43,943 nt of DNA from Syntrophomonas sp. UBA4911 (lineage in GTDB: Bacteria; Bacillota; Syntrophomonadia; Syntrophomonadales; Syntrophomonadaceae). The number at the start of each line of letters is the position of its first letter. Position 1 is the first letter of the stretch. A model generated the notes under the pieces. It did not search any database, was not told where the DNA came from, and saw nothing but the letters and a program-made list of their open reading frames with translations. The stretch lies in contig DHCD01000014.1 in assembly GCA_002398105.1 (NCBI GenBank), forward strand, positions 8,775 through 52,717, read 5' to 3'. Both the position numbers and the translations under genes were made by a program. Positions 7,919 through 17,506 of the stretch are shown here, one piece after another.

Positions 7919-8789
7919 GTTCCTGCATCCTCTCCTCCGGCCTGATGGTGCTGATGTCGATTCCCACCATGGCTTCTCCCAGGTCTTTGGATACTTCAGC
8001 CAGGGTAGCGGGGTCATTGTAATAGGTCGTAGCAGCTACTATGGCCCGGGCTCGCTTCATCGGGTCACCGGATTTAAAAATTCCGGAACCGACAAATATA
8101 CCGTCACAGCCCAGTTGCATCATCATGGCGGCGTCAGCCGGCGTGGCGATGCCGCCGGCAGCGAAATTAACTACCGACAGGCGTTTTAACCGGGCCGTCT
8201 CCATTACCAGTTCGTAAGGAGCCTGTAAATCCTTGGCCGCCGTCATTAACTCTTCTTCGGGCAGGTTGCTGACCCATCTGATTTCGTCATTAACCTGGCG
8301 GATATGGCGTACGGCTTCAATAACATTACCTGTACCCGGCTCACCTTTGGTTCTTATCATGGCAGCTCCTTCACCGATACGGCGCAGGGCTTCTCCCAGA
8401 TTGCGCGCACCGCAGACGAATGGAACCTTGAATTTTTTCTTATCGACATGATATTTGTCATCGGCGGGGGTCAATACTTCGCTTTCATCTATATAATCAA
8501 TCCCCAAAGACTCCAGAATCTGTGCTTCGACAAAATGTCCAATCCGGCATTTAGCCATAACCGGAATAGAGACGGCATCCATAATACGAAGAATAACGCT
8601 GGGGTCTGCCATCCTGGCTATACCGCCGGCAGCACGAATATCAGCCGGCACCCGTTCCAGAGCCATTACCGCACAGGCCCCCGCCTCTTCGGCTATCTTA
8701 GCCTGCTCGGGGGTCGTTACGTCCATTATTACTCCGCCTTTCAACATCTGGGCCAAGCCGGACTTTACCTTATAAGTACCCTGTTCCAT
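7908..8789 (-). CDS. pdxS: Pyridoxal 5'-phosphate synthase lyase subunit
   Basis: PdxS makes PLP from ribose 5-phosphate, glyceraldehyde 3-phosphate and ammonia in the DXP-independent pathway. The 293-residue TIM barrel is strongly conserved. Visible signatures are GGVIMDVTTPEQAKIAEEAG, CAVMALERVPADIRAAGG, MAKCRIGHFVEAQILE and NFAAGGIATPADAA. The ATG has GGAGGTG seven bases upstream. It is paired with pdxT and lies between gyrA and the serine operon, as in other Bacillota. The PLP it makes would serve the neighbouring aminotransferase and SelA. Confidence 0.98.
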   Translation of the reverse strand: MEQGTYKVKSGLAQMLKGGVIMDVTTPEQAKIAEEAGACAVMALERVPADIRAAGGIARMADPSVILRIMDAVSIPVMAKCRIGHFVEAQILESLGIDYIDESEVLTPADDKYHVDKKKFKVPFVCGARNLGEALRRIGEGAAMIRTKGEPGTGNVIEAVRHIRQVNDEIRWVSNLPEEELMTAAKDLQAPYELVMETARLKRLSVVNFAAGGIATPADAAMMMQLGCDGIFVGSGIFKSGDPMKRARAIVAATTYYNDPATLAEVSKDLGEAMVGIDISTIRPEERMQERGW

Positions 8790-8833
8790 TCTAAAACACC
8801 TCCACTGAAGTTGGCAGAAATACTCCTGTCATG

Positions 8834-8842
8834 ATTATAACA
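8834..8842 (-). promoter_or_regulatory. Extended -10 promoter for pdxST
   Basis: The minus strand reads TGTTATAAT (TGn plus a perfect -10 at 8834-8839), 45 bases before the pdxS start. No strong -35 is seen. Confidence 0.6.
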
Positions 8843-8896
8843 GTTTTTTTTATTATCTATGGCAGGGGATTTGATTATCCTGGTTTTATTTTCTTC

Positions 8897-11335
8897 CTAT
8901 TCTTCTTTTTCAACCCTGAAGCGGGCCATACTTACAATGCGATCATCATCCGGCAGCCGCATCAATAATACTCCCCGGGAATAACGTTTTTGTCGGGAAA
9001 TGTCATCCACTTCCAGCCGAATGATCTGGCCTTCCCCGGTCAGCAGCACCAGTTCTTCATCTTCCCCAACTATTTGAAAAGCCACCAGGGCCCCATTTTT
9101 ATTGGTGATGTCAATGGCCTTCAGTCCTTTGCCCCCTCGGTTCTGTTCCCGGAACTCAATAGTTGGGGTTCTCTTCCCATAGCCTTTCTCGGTTACCAGC
9201 AGAGCATCGGCTTCTTCCCGGTATTTGTCCATACCAATAACCCTGTCGCCCGAAGACAGGCGGATAGCCTTGACTCCGGTAGCCGTTCGCCCCATAGCGC
9301 GAACTTGAGCTTCGTCAAACATTATACATAACCCATTGGCGGTAACCACCATAAGGCGGTCACCCTTTTCCACCCTTTTTACTCCGATCAGTTCGTCATC
9401 TTCCCGCAGGTTAACCGCAATTAATCCTGACCGGCGAATATTTTCGAAAGCCGATAAGGGCACCTTTTTTATAATCCCCTCTTCCGTCACCATAACCAGA
9501 TAGCGCTTGGGGTCAAGGTAACGGGCCGCCACCATGGTAGTTACCCTTTCTTCCGGCCTGATTTCCAGGAAATTGATAAGCGGCATCCCCTTAGCTTGAC
9601 GCGAGGATTCCGGCAGGCGATAAGCCTTACTGGAGAATACCCTCCCCTGGTTGGTAAAGAATAATATGGTGGATAATATACTGGTGACGATAACACTGCT
9701 TACTGCGTCCTCAGCCCGGGTGGCAGTGGAACTGATCCCCTTGCCGCCACGTTTTTGGGCCTTGTAGGTATCAAGCGGCTGTCGCTTAATATATCCCCGG
9801 TTGCTCAGGGTTATCATTACTTCCTGATCATCTATCAAATCTTCAATGTTGTAATCGCTTAAATCGACACTTATTTCGGTCCGGCGCGGGTCGGCATATC
9901 TTCGTTTGATATCCTCCAGATCCTGCTTTATGATTGCCCGTATCCGTTCCGGGCGGGCCAGGATATCTTCATAATCGGCTATGCGGTCCAGCAATTCGCC
10001 ATGTTCGTCTTCCAGTTTACTGCGTTCCAGTCCGGTCAGCTGAGCCAGCCGCATATCCAGTATAGCATTGGCTTGAATTTCACTCAGTTGAAACTGGGAT
10101 ATTAATCCCTGCCGAGCTTCTTCCCTATCCTTGCTGCTGCGGATCAGGTCGATAACCTGATCCAGATGATCCAGCGCTTTGAGCAACCCCTCGACGATAT
10201 GCAAGCGATCCCGGGCAACTTTCAAATCGAAAATGGTCCGCCGGGTTATGACGTCCTGACGATGTCCGATATAATTCTGCATCATTTCTTTCAGACCTAA
10301 AACCCGGGGCTGGCCATTGACCAAGGCCAGCATAATAATGCCGAAGCTTTCTTCCATCTGGGTGTGTCTGAAAAGTTTGTTGACTATCACATTGACGTTG
10401 ACATCCCTGCGAACTTCAATTACTATGCGAATCCCATGCCGGTCGGATTCGTCCCTTAAGTCGACAATGCCATCTATTTTTTTATCCCGGGTCAGATCGG
10501 CTATTTTCTCTACCAGCCGGGCTTTATTGACCTGATAAGGAATTTCGGTCACAATAATAGCACTTTTGCCGCCTTTTCTTTCTTCAATGCTGTAGCGGGC
10601 TCGGGTCTTAAAACTGCCCCGTCCGGTGGCATAGGCCTGCTTGATACCTTCAGTCCCCATAATGATCCCGGCTGTGGGCAGGTCCGGACCGGGTATTTTA
10701 GTCATCAGTTGTTCCAGGCTGACATCGGGATCATCCAGCATGAGCTCCAGTCCTTCCACCACTTCACCCAGGTTATGGGGTGGTATGTTGGTGGCCATCC
10801 CGACAGCGATGCCGGCCGAACCATTTATCAGCAGGTTGGGGATACGGGCAGGAAGAACCCCAGGTTCTTCCCGGGTATCATCATAATTGGGCCGCCAGTC
10901 AACCGTCTTTTTTTCAATGTCCTGCAGCATCTCCCCCGCGATCCGGGCCATGCGGCTCTCGGTATAACGCATAGCTGCCGCCGAGTCACCGTCAATTGAG
11001 CCAAAATTACCGTGCCCGTCAATTAAAGGATAGCGCATGGAAAAATCCTGAGCTAATTTAACCATGGTCTCATATATGGCGGCATCACCATGGGGATGAT
11101 ATTTACCCATGACTTCGCCTACAATATTGGCTGATTTTTTATGGGGTTTATCATGAGTTATACCCTGGTCATAGAGAGCATAGAGTATACGCCGGTGTAC
11201 AGGTTTGAGACCATCCCGGATGTCAGGAATGGCACGGGATACGATAACACTCATGGAGTACTCCAGGAATGATTTTTTCACTTCTTTTTCAATGTCAACC
11301 ACGGTTACATTATTGAATAAACTATCTTCTGGCAA
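8897..11335 (-). CDS. gyrA: DNA gyrase subunit A
   Basis: The breakage-reunion subunit introduces negative supercoils together with GyrB. The 812-residue protein has the winged-helix/tower region with catalytic Tyr124 in AAAMRYTESR. The C-terminal beta-pinwheel carries the GyrA box QKRGGKG, which marks it as gyrase rather than topoisomerase IV. In the quinolone-contact segment HPHGDAAIYE, position 85 is alanine (E. coli Ser83) and position 89 is glutamate (E. coli Asp87). The start is a TTG with GAGGTG seven bases upstream. Only 15 bases separate it from gyrB, so the two are co-transcribed. Confidence 0.98.
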   Translation of the reverse strand: MPEDSLFNNVTVVDIEKEVKKSFLEYSMSVIVSRAIPDIRDGLKPVHRRILYALYDQGITHDKPHKKSANIVGEVMGKYHPHGDAAIYETMVKLAQDFSMRYPLIDGHGNFGSIDGDSAAAMRYTESRMARIAGEMLQDIEKKTVDWRPNYDDTREEPGVLPARIPNLLINGSAGIAVGMATNIPPHNLGEVVEGLELMLDDPDVSLEQLMTKIPGPDLPTAGIIMGTEGIKQAYATGRGSFKTRARYSIEERKGGKSAIIVTEIPYQVNKARLVEKIADLTRDKKIDGIVDLRDESDRHGIRIVIEVRRDVNVNVIVNKLFRHTQMEESFGIIMLALVNGQPRVLGLKEMMQNYIGHRQDVITRRTIFDLKVARDRLHIVEGLLKALDHLDQVIDLIRSSKDREEARQGLISQFQLSEIQANAILDMRLAQLTGLERSKLEDEHGELLDRIADYEDILARPERIRAIIKQDLEDIKRRYADPRRTEISVDLSDYNIEDLIDDQEVMITLSNRGYIKRQPLDTYKAQKRGGKGISSTATRAEDAVSSVIVTSILSTILFFTNQGRVFSSKAYRLPESSRQAKGMPLINFLEIRPEERVTTMVAARYLDPKRYLVMVTEEGIIKKVPLSAFENIRRSGLIAVNLREDDELIGVKRVEKGDRLMVVTANGLCIMFDEAQVRAMGRTATGVKAIRLSSGDRVIGMDKYREEADALLVTEKGYGKRTPTIEFREQNRGGKGLKAIDITNKNGALVAFQIVGEDEELVLLTGEGQIIRLEVDDISRQKRYSRGVLLMRLPDDDRIVSMARFRVEKEE

Positions 11336-11350
11336 ACTCTATCACCTCTC

Positions 11351-13255
11351 TCATATATCCAGATTGGTCACATATCGGGCATTGGCCTGAATGAATTCCC
11401 GGCGGGGCTGGACATTTTCCCCCATCAAGTCGGAGAATATTGCATCGGCCCTGATAGCGTCGTCTATGTTGATCCGCAATATGGTCCGGTTTTCCGGATC
11501 CATGGTGGTTTCCCACAGTTGTTCCGGATTCATTTCACCCAGACCTTTATAGCGCTGAATACCCCATTTTTTATTGGACTCTTCAATAAAGCTGTTCATT
11601 TTGACTTCGTCATGGAAGTAGTGTATTTCATTGCTCCGTTTTAACCCATACAGGGGAGGTTGAGCGATATATACATAACCATTTTCGATCAATTCCCTCA
11701 TGTAGCGATAGAAGAAAGTCAAAAGCAATACCCGGATATGAGACCCGTCCACATCAGCATCAGTCATAATAAAGAGACGGTGGTAACGGGCTTTTTTAAT
11801 ATCGAAATCTTCATCAATGCCGGTACCGATAGCAGTAATCAGAGCCTTTATTTCTTCATTGGACAGTACCCGATCCAGGCGCGATTTTTGGACATTGAGG
11901 ATTTTCCCCTTGAGGGGAAGTATGGCCTGAAAATTGCGATCCCGGCCCTGTTTGGCCGAACCGCCGGCGGAATCGCCCTCAACAATAAACAACTCACATA
12001 AAGCCGGGTTTTTATTGCTGCAATCAGCCAACTTACCCGGCAGAGCTGTGGATTCCAGAGCACTCTTGCGACGAGTCAATTCCCGGGCTTTTTTGGCTGC
12101 TTCCCGAGCGCGCCGGGCGGAAACGGATTTTTCCAGAATTTTTTTGGCTATTGCCGGATTTTCATTGAGATAATCCTCCATACTTTCGTAAATACTGCTC
12201 TCCACTATCCCCCTGATGTAAGTGTTTCCTAATTTTGTTTTGGTCTGGCCCTCAAACTGGGGGTCTTTGAGCAGAACCGATATGATTCCGACCATTCCTT
12301 CCCGGATATCTTCACCGCTGAGATTGGCGTCATTCTCTTTGAGGATGCCGTTCTTCTTGGCATATTCATTGACCACCCGGGTAAGTCCGTTTTTAAAACC
12401 TACTTCATGGGTCCCGCCCTCTTGAGTACGGATATTGTTGGCAAAGGAATACAGATTTTCGCTGTAGCCGTTATTATACTGAACCGCCACCTGGACTATG
12501 ACTTCTTCTTTCCGGTTTTCAAAATAGATGGGGTCGGGGTTTATGACTTCTTTATTTTTGTTCACATAAGCGGCAAAATCACGCAGTCCTCCGGAATAGT
12601 GGAATTCCTGGGTATAGATTTCTTCTTCTCTTTCGTCGCTGAAAATTATTTTAAGTCCCCGGTTAAGGAAAGATAACTCCCGCAGACGCTGGGTGATTAT
12701 ATCTTTTTCAAATACCGTTTCTTCGAATATCTCGGCATCAGGATAAAAATGGAGGCAGGTTCCGGTTTGGTCAGTATCTCCGCTTTGCTGCAACTGGGTT
12801 GCCGGTTTGCCTTTTTCATAGGTCTGATTATAGATGTGACCGTCTCTACGAACAGTTATATCCATACGCTGGGATAAGGCGCTGACCACGGACAAACCTA
12901 CCCCATGCAGACCGCCGGATATGGTGTAGCCGCTGCCTCCGAATTTACCGCCCGAGTGCAGGGTAGTTAGTATTACTTCCAAGGCCGGAATGCCCATCTG
13001 AGGATGTTTGTCTACCGGTATTCCGCGGCCGTTGTCACTAACACTGACACTATTGTCGGTTTTTATAACTACGTTTATGGTATCACAGTAACCGGCTACC
13101 GCTTCATCTATACTGTTGTCTACAAGTTCAAAAACCAGGTGATGCAGACCCCGGGGACCCGTAGACCCTATATACATACCCGGTCTTTTGCGAACTGCCT
13201 CCAATCCTTCCAGTACCTGGATATCAGAGGCGTTGTAAGCATTTTCGCCGTTCAA
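11351..13255 (-). CDS. gyrB: DNA gyrase subunit B
   Basis: The ATPase subunit of gyrase, 634 residues. The N-terminal GHKL ATPase shows ELVDNSIDEA, DNGRGIPV and GLHGVGLSVV. The TOPRIM metal-binding domain shows EGDSAGGSAKQGRDR and DADVDGSHI, and the C-terminal tail contains YKGLGEMNPEQLW. The length is the short form without insertion, as in most Bacillota. The start is a TTG with GGAGGG about six bases upstream, two bases after the remB stop codon. It belongs to the dnaN-recF-remB-gyrB-gyrA run. Confidence 0.98.
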   Translation of the reverse strand: MNGENAYNASDIQVLEGLEAVRKRPGMYIGSTGPRGLHHLVFELVDNSIDEAVAGYCDTINVVIKTDNSVSVSDNGRGIPVDKHPQMGIPALEVILTTLHSGGKFGGSGYTISGGLHGVGLSVVSALSQRMDITVRRDGHIYNQTYEKGKPATQLQQSGDTDQTGTCLHFYPDAEIFEETVFEKDIITQRLRELSFLNRGLKIIFSDEREEEIYTQEFHYSGGLRDFAAYVNKNKEVINPDPIYFENRKEEVIVQVAVQYNNGYSENLYSFANNIRTQEGGTHEVGFKNGLTRVVNEYAKKNGILKENDANLSGEDIREGMVGIISVLLKDPQFEGQTKTKLGNTYIRGIVESSIYESMEDYLNENPAIAKKILEKSVSARRAREAAKKARELTRRKSALESTALPGKLADCSNKNPALCELFIVEGDSAGGSAKQGRDRNFQAILPLKGKILNVQKSRLDRVLSNEEIKALITAIGTGIDEDFDIKKARYHRLFIMTDADVDGSHIRVLLLTFFYRYMRELIENGYVYIAQPPLYGLKRSNEIHYFHDEVKMNSFIEESNKKWGIQRYKGLGEMNPEQLWETTMDPENRTILRINIDDAIRADAIFSDLMGENVQPRREFIQANARYVTNLDI

Positions 13256-13257
13256 TA

Positions 13258-13509
13258 TTAGCCCTCCTTGTAGTGACTGAATGTGCGCTTGTAAAGAGTA
13301 GTCGAGGAAATAGGCGACAGATAGACTTTGTCATTGCACACAATCAGGGCCTTTTCTTTGCCCTTTTCGCTTATATATACCAATTTACGGTCTAATCTAG
13401 CCGTATCTATAATGTCTATGAGGTCATCTGATATTGGGGGCTCAATATTCAGAATAGCAATTACCCTTTCCGGGGAAATAATGAAATTGTTTCCCAGGTG
13501 AATATACAT
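13258..13509 (-). CDS. remB: RemB-type DUF370 regulator
   Basis: A small protein of 83 residues (MYIHLGNNFIISPERVIAIL). The DUF370 family in this exact place (between recF and gyrB) corresponds to Bacillus YaaB/RemB. The related RemA is a DNA-binding activator of matrix genes; RemB function is poorly known, so a regulatory role here is only likely. The ATG follows AAAGGGG. Spacing to recF (13 bases) and gyrB (2 bases) puts it in the same transcript as the replication genes. Confidence 0.88.
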   Translation of the reverse strand: MYIHLGNNFIISPERVIAILNIEPPISDDLIDIIDTARLDRKLVYISEKGKEKALIVCNDKVYLSPISSTTLYKRTFSHYKEG

Positions 13510-13522
13510 GATATTACCCCTT

Positions 13523-14614
13523 TCATTGCAGGTGCCCGTTCTTGACAGTTACCACTGCCGCAGATTTGTGATCTATCTCATCTAAATTTACCGAAGTCAG
13601 AAAACTTTGAAATCCGGCCTCTTGGAGATAATCCAGCAGTAAATGTCTTTTTTCCCGATCCAACTCGGACAAGACCTCATCCAGGAGAAAGACCGGATTA
13701 AAACCGCTTATTTTTTTTAAAGTATGGAGTTCTGCAAGCTTTAAAGCTACGACGATATTCCTTTGCTGGCCCTGGGAGGCAAAATATCTGGCTATCCTGC
13801 CGTCCTGATACACATTTAAATCATCCCGGTGAGGGCCGACCAGGCTGCTCCTCCTTTTAATTTCCTGCTCCTTTTTTTCGCCGATTTGTTTTTTTAATGC
13901 TTCTTTCAAGGCATCATGATTTATTTTACCACTCTCCAGGGGAAATGAAAGGGCATATCTTATCTTAAGATTGCCCTTCCGGTTGGTAATCTCCTGGTAA
14001 ATTGATGCTGCGTACTCATCCAAATTATTAATTAAGTTAATGCGGGCCAAAATTATCCGGGCCGCGTTTTCAATAAAAACCTCTTCAATAATTGCAAATG
14101 ACCTAGTGTTATATTGTTCTCTTTTTAATAATAAATTCCTCTTTTTTAAAATTTTTGAATAATTAACCAAATTATAATTATATTCGCTTTTTATCTGAGT
14201 TAATATAAAGTCTAAAAATTGCCTGCGTTTATGAGGCGATCCCTTTATTAAAAACAAATCATCGGGAGAAAAAATCACCACTCGCAAACGTAAAGGATTA
14301 CCAAAAGTAGTTTTTTTAGAATTAATCTTAAACATTTTACCGGATTTTAAATGATAAGTTAATTCTGCTTCTAAGTTACGGTCATTACAGCTGTACAGAC
14401 CTCGTAACGCATAAGTTTCTTTGTCGTAGCGCAGCAGATTTTTATCTGAACCGGTACGAAAGGAAGTACCTACACTTAGAAGGTAAATCGACTCCAGGAT
14501 ATTGGTCTTACCTTGAGCATTATCCCCTAATATGATGTTAAGACCGGATCCGGGGCGATAGGTAAGCTTTTCGAGATTACGGAAATCTCTGGCTTCCATC
14601 TGCTGCAATCTCAA
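13523..14614 (-). CDS. recF: DNA replication and repair protein RecF
   Basis: RecF is an SMC-like ATPase that helps load RecA at gaps. The 363-residue protein has Walker A in LGDNAQGKTNILESIYLLS, the ABC-type signature SQGQQRNIVVALKLAE, and Walker B in NPVFLLDEVLSELD. The start is taken as TTG at 14614, which gives the usual beginning (MRLQQMEARDFRNLE). No strong ribosome-binding site sits close to it; GGAGAG is 13 bases upstream. In Bacillus an S4-domain gene (yaaA) lies between dnaN and recF; here the 26-base gap leaves no room for it. Confidence 0.95.
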   Translation of the reverse strand: MRLQQMEARDFRNLEKLTYRPGSGLNIILGDNAQGKTNILESIYLLSVGTSFRTGSDKNLLRYDKETYALRGLYSCNDRNLEAELTYHLKSGKMFKINSKKTTFGNPLRLRVVIFSPDDLFLIKGSPHKRRQFLDFILTQIKSEYNYNLVNYSKILKKRNLLLKREQYNTRSFAIIEEVFIENAARIILARINLINNLDEYAASIYQEITNRKGNLKIRYALSFPLESGKINHDALKEALKKQIGEKKEQEIKRRSSLVGPHRDDLNVYQDGRIARYFASQGQQRNIVVALKLAELHTLKKISGFNPVFLLDEVLSELDREKRHLLLDYLQEAGFQSFLTSVNLDEIDHKSAAVVTVKNGHLQ

Positions 14615-14640
14615 AGCTTCAAGCTCACTCTCCTAAACTT

Positions 14641-15780
14641 CTAGTTAGTAGTACGCAAAGGAACCAGAACGTAGAGATAATTATCTTTCTTGGGGTTTTT
14701 TATTAATGCTGGTCCCAAAGCACCTGATAATTGTATGTCAGTTTGCTCGGATTCGCCAGCCATGATTTTGATTACGTCTAAAAAATAATTGGTATTAAAG
14801 GCGATTTTTATATTGCTTTCTCCACTCAGCTCAATATTCTCCAATACTTCTTCAATTTCACCCATCATTTCGGAAAAGGCATTTACGGTAATTTCATTTT
14901 CGCCTATATCAAAACGGGCATATTGAATTTTAAGCTTATCATCGGTGGGTATAGTGCGTACCCTTTCCAGAGTATCGGCTAAAACCCCGGTATCAATTTG
15001 CAGAGAAGTGGTAAATGTCGTAGGTATTACTTGTTCGTAGTTAGGGTATTGGCCTTCAATTAAGCGTGAATGCAGGAAGAAGCTGTCTTTGGAAAAAATG
15101 ACATTGTTATCACTGAAAGCTATATCAATAAGTTCATCGTTGTCATCCAAAATACGCAGCAGTTCATTTACGGTACGGGTCGGAATAATAAAATTAAAGG
15201 GCTCAATTTTCGAACCGGCTATATTACAAGTATAACAGGCCAGACGGTGGGTGTCTGAAGCTACTATTTTAAGCATATTGTCCTCTAAAATATCAAACAG
15301 GACACCGGTAAAAACCTGACGGAAGTGGGTGGCGGCTGCAGCAAAAGAGGTTTTACGCAGAGCTTCTTTGAGAATTTGCTGAGGCAAGGAAAAGCGCTGC
15401 TGCATTTTTTTAAGGGGTAAATCGGGGTATTCATAATCCCGGTAGGTATTAATAGATCCTGCCGAGCGGCCATAGTTTACATTTAATTTATTTTTGTCCT
15501 GATTCAGTTCCAAGATGACCGGACCGTCGGGCAGTAATTTTATAAAGTCGGCAAAGTAATGGGCATTGACCAGGACTTCCCCAGGCTCTATTATTTCCAG
15601 ACTGCTGGTAGATGCTTTGATGCCTATCTCCATGTCGGTTGCTGTCATTATCAGTCCCTGATCCTGATTAGCTTCAATCAGCAGGCCTGATAAGACGGGA
15701 ATCGTGTTTTTACTGGATGCTGCCCGGTAGACCAGAGTGGTAAGAGAGGATAAATCTCTTTTTTCCATGCTTACTTTCAT
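14641..15780 (-). CDS. dnaN: DNA polymerase III beta sliding clamp
   Basis: The ring-shaped processivity clamp holds polymerase III on DNA. The 379 residues fit three clamp domains. The start MKVSMEKRDLSSLTTLVYRA, the internal TATDMEIGIKAS and VASDTHRLACYT, and the C-terminal YLYVLVPLRTTN (hydrophobic partner-binding region near the end) are typical. The ATG has GGAGGTAC just upstream. It follows dnaA after a 172-base gap that holds a DnaA box, and heads the recF-remB-gyrBA run. Confidence 0.98.
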   Translation of the reverse strand: MKVSMEKRDLSSLTTLVYRAASSKNTIPVLSGLLIEANQDQGLIMTATDMEIGIKASTSSLEIIEPGEVLVNAHYFADFIKLLPDGPVILELNQDKNKLNVNYGRSAGSINTYRDYEYPDLPLKKMQQRFSLPQQILKEALRKTSFAAAATHFRQVFTGVLFDILEDNMLKIVASDTHRLACYTCNIAGSKIEPFNFIIPTRTVNELLRILDDNDELIDIAFSDNNVIFSKDSFFLHSRLIEGQYPNYEQVIPTTFTTSLQIDTGVLADTLERVRTIPTDDKLKIQYARFDIGENEITVNAFSEMMGEIEEVLENIELSGESNIKIAFNTNYFLDVIKIMAGESEQTDIQLSGALGPALIKNPKKDNYLYVLVPLRTTN

Positions 15781-15952
15781 GCTAGTACCTCCAATAACTT
15801 CCAGGGTCGTAGGCGCGAGCCCTATTTTATTTATTATTTATAAACAGTTCCGTAGTAATAGTAGTAGGCTGGGGGGATATGTGGATAAGGGTCGTGGGGC
15901 TTGTCCCCGGGCCAGCCTGTCCACTTGATAAAGTTGTTGAAAAAAAAATATA
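15781..15952. other. oriC sub-region between dnaA and dnaN
   Basis: A perfect DnaA box TTATCCACA lies on the minus strand at 15880-15888. An AT-rich stretch (about 15821-15845) near dnaN could be an unwinding element. GC-rich inverted sequence (GGGG/CCCC, about 15896-15908) also occurs. Bipartite origins with boxes on both sides of dnaA are known in Bacillota, so this is probably the unwinding half; that is inference. Confidence 0.6.
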
Positions 15953-17263
15953 TCAGGTGGTATGGTTGGGTTTAATTTTTTTACTTAAATCATCAATAGC
16001 TGCTGCCAATTCTCCGTCAGTCTGTAAATCACGTTCGACCTTTTCATTGGCATGAATAACTGTAGTGTGATCCCGCCCTCCGAACTGTTCCCCGATCTGC
16101 GGATAGGAGGCATCGGTGAGCCGTCGGCATAAATACATTGCTATTTGTCGGGGATGAACCAATTGTTTATTACGTTTTTTAGAAAGCAGTTCGCTTACTT
16201 CCAGGCCGTAGTATTGGGATACGGTCTTCTGAATAGATTCAATAGTAATCTTTTTGGGTTGGGGCGGAGGCAGGATATCTTTTAAAGCCTCGCTGGCGGT
16301 AGCCATATTAAGGGGTTTATTGGTAATAGTAGCGAAAGCTACCAAGCGGACCAGAGCCCCTTCCAATTCCCGTATGTTGCTGTCAATATAGTTGGCTATG
16401 TAGTCCAGTACATCATAAGGGACATTGAAATCTTCAGTTTGGGCCTTTTTCCTTAGTATAGCTATCCGGGTCTCCAAATCGGGAGGTTGAATATCGGTTA
16501 TCAGACCCCATTCGAAACGGGAACGCAATCTGTCCTCCAGGGTGGGTATGTTGCGTGGGGGGCGATCGCTGGATATAACCACCTGCTTATTGGATTCGTA
16601 TAGAGTATTAAAAGTATGAAAAAATTCTTCCTGGGTTCTTTCTTTACCGGCCAGGAACTGGATATCATCTATCAGCAGCACATCGACCCTACGGTAGCGG
16701 TTGCGGAAACCAACCATGTTATCGTCCTTGATGGAACTGATGAGCTCATTGGTAAATTGTTCGGAAGATACGTATACTACCGAGTAATCACGTTTCTTTT
16801 TCATGATGTGGTGGCCGATCGCCTGCATGAGATGAGTTTTTCCCAGACCTACCCCGCCATAGATAAATAAAGGATTGTAAGCCTTGGAAGGAGATTCACC
16901 CACGGCGTAGCAGGCAGCGTGAGCGAAACGGTTACTGTTGCCGACGACAAAGGTATCGAAAGTGTACTTGTGATTGAAAGTAGTAAACATCCCGTCTTTT
17001 TCGATCTGAGATTCAGTGTTTAAAACTAATTCGATATTCTGATCGGTAAGGGTACGGATTTTGTTTTGCAGATTGTCCAGATAACGTGATTCAATCCATT
17101 CTTTGGTGAGCGAGTTGGGTACGCTGACATAAACCCGGTTATGGCGAAAGGTTTTGAATTTAACCATGGAAAACCAGATATCAAAACTGCTTGCATCTAT
17201 TTCTTCAGCTAAAGATTGCAGAATCTGGTCCCACACAGCTGAAAAATTATATTCCTGGGACAT
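15953..17263 (-). CDS. dnaA: Chromosomal replication initiator protein DnaA
   Basis: The AAA+ initiator binds DnaA boxes and opens oriC. The 436-residue protein has an N-terminal domain I (about 1-80), a short linker, and an AAA+ core with Walker A YGGVGLGKTHLMQAIG, Walker B VLLIDDIQFLAGKE and an arginine finger region. The C-terminal domain IV carries the DNA-binding signature FGGRDHTTVIHANEKV. ATG at 17263 is preferred, as GGAGG is eight bases upstream; a TTG one codon earlier is also possible. The gene faces away from rpmH across the main origin region. Confidence 0.98.
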   Translation of the reverse strand: MSQEYNFSAVWDQILQSLAEEIDASSFDIWFSMVKFKTFRHNRVYVSVPNSLTKEWIESRYLDNLQNKIRTLTDQNIELVLNTESQIEKDGMFTTFNHKYTFDTFVVGNSNRFAHAACYAVGESPSKAYNPLFIYGGVGLGKTHLMQAIGHHIMKKKRDYSVVYVSSEQFTNELISSIKDDNMVGFRNRYRRVDVLLIDDIQFLAGKERTQEEFFHTFNTLYESNKQVVISSDRPPRNIPTLEDRLRSRFEWGLITDIQPPDLETRIAILRKKAQTEDFNVPYDVLDYIANYIDSNIRELEGALVRLVAFATITNKPLNMATASEALKDILPPPQPKKITIESIQKTVSQYYGLEVSELLSKKRNKQLVHPRQIAMYLCRRLTDASYPQIGEQFGGRDHTTVIHANEKVERDLQTDGELAAAIDDLSKKIKPNHTT

Positions 17264-17506
17264 CAATTATTCCTCCTGTGCATTTGTGGAAAAAAAGCTG
17301 TTGAAAAAATAAATATTGTGGATAAAGCTGAAGATTATAAAAAATATCAGCCCAGAGTTTAAGGTTACGGATGAAAATATAGTATAATCATAGCAGATTG
17401 ATAGAAAATTTAGAAGTATTTGCAGTGCGACGAAATCTTGACATTAAGGGGATGGAATCAATATAATTATAAAGTGTTGGAAAAATAGAGGAGGCTATTA
17501 TTAATA
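17264..17506. other. oriC region, divergent dnaA/rpmH intergenic
   Basis: The AT-rich gap separates the minus-strand and plus-strand arms. It holds a perfect DnaA box TTATCCACA (minus strand, 17317-17325) and a near-match TTTTCCACA (minus strand, 17285-17293). A TATAAT on the minus strand at 17334-17339 may be the dnaA -10 and sits next to the boxes, which would permit autoregulation. The strand switch of all surrounding genes supports this as the replication start. Confidence 0.8.
17438..17467 (+). promoter_or_regulatory. Sigma-A promoter for rpmH
   Basis: TTGACA (17438-17443), an 18-base spacer and TATAAT (17462-17467). Transcription would begin about 35 bases before the rpmH start codon. 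Confidence 0.85.
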
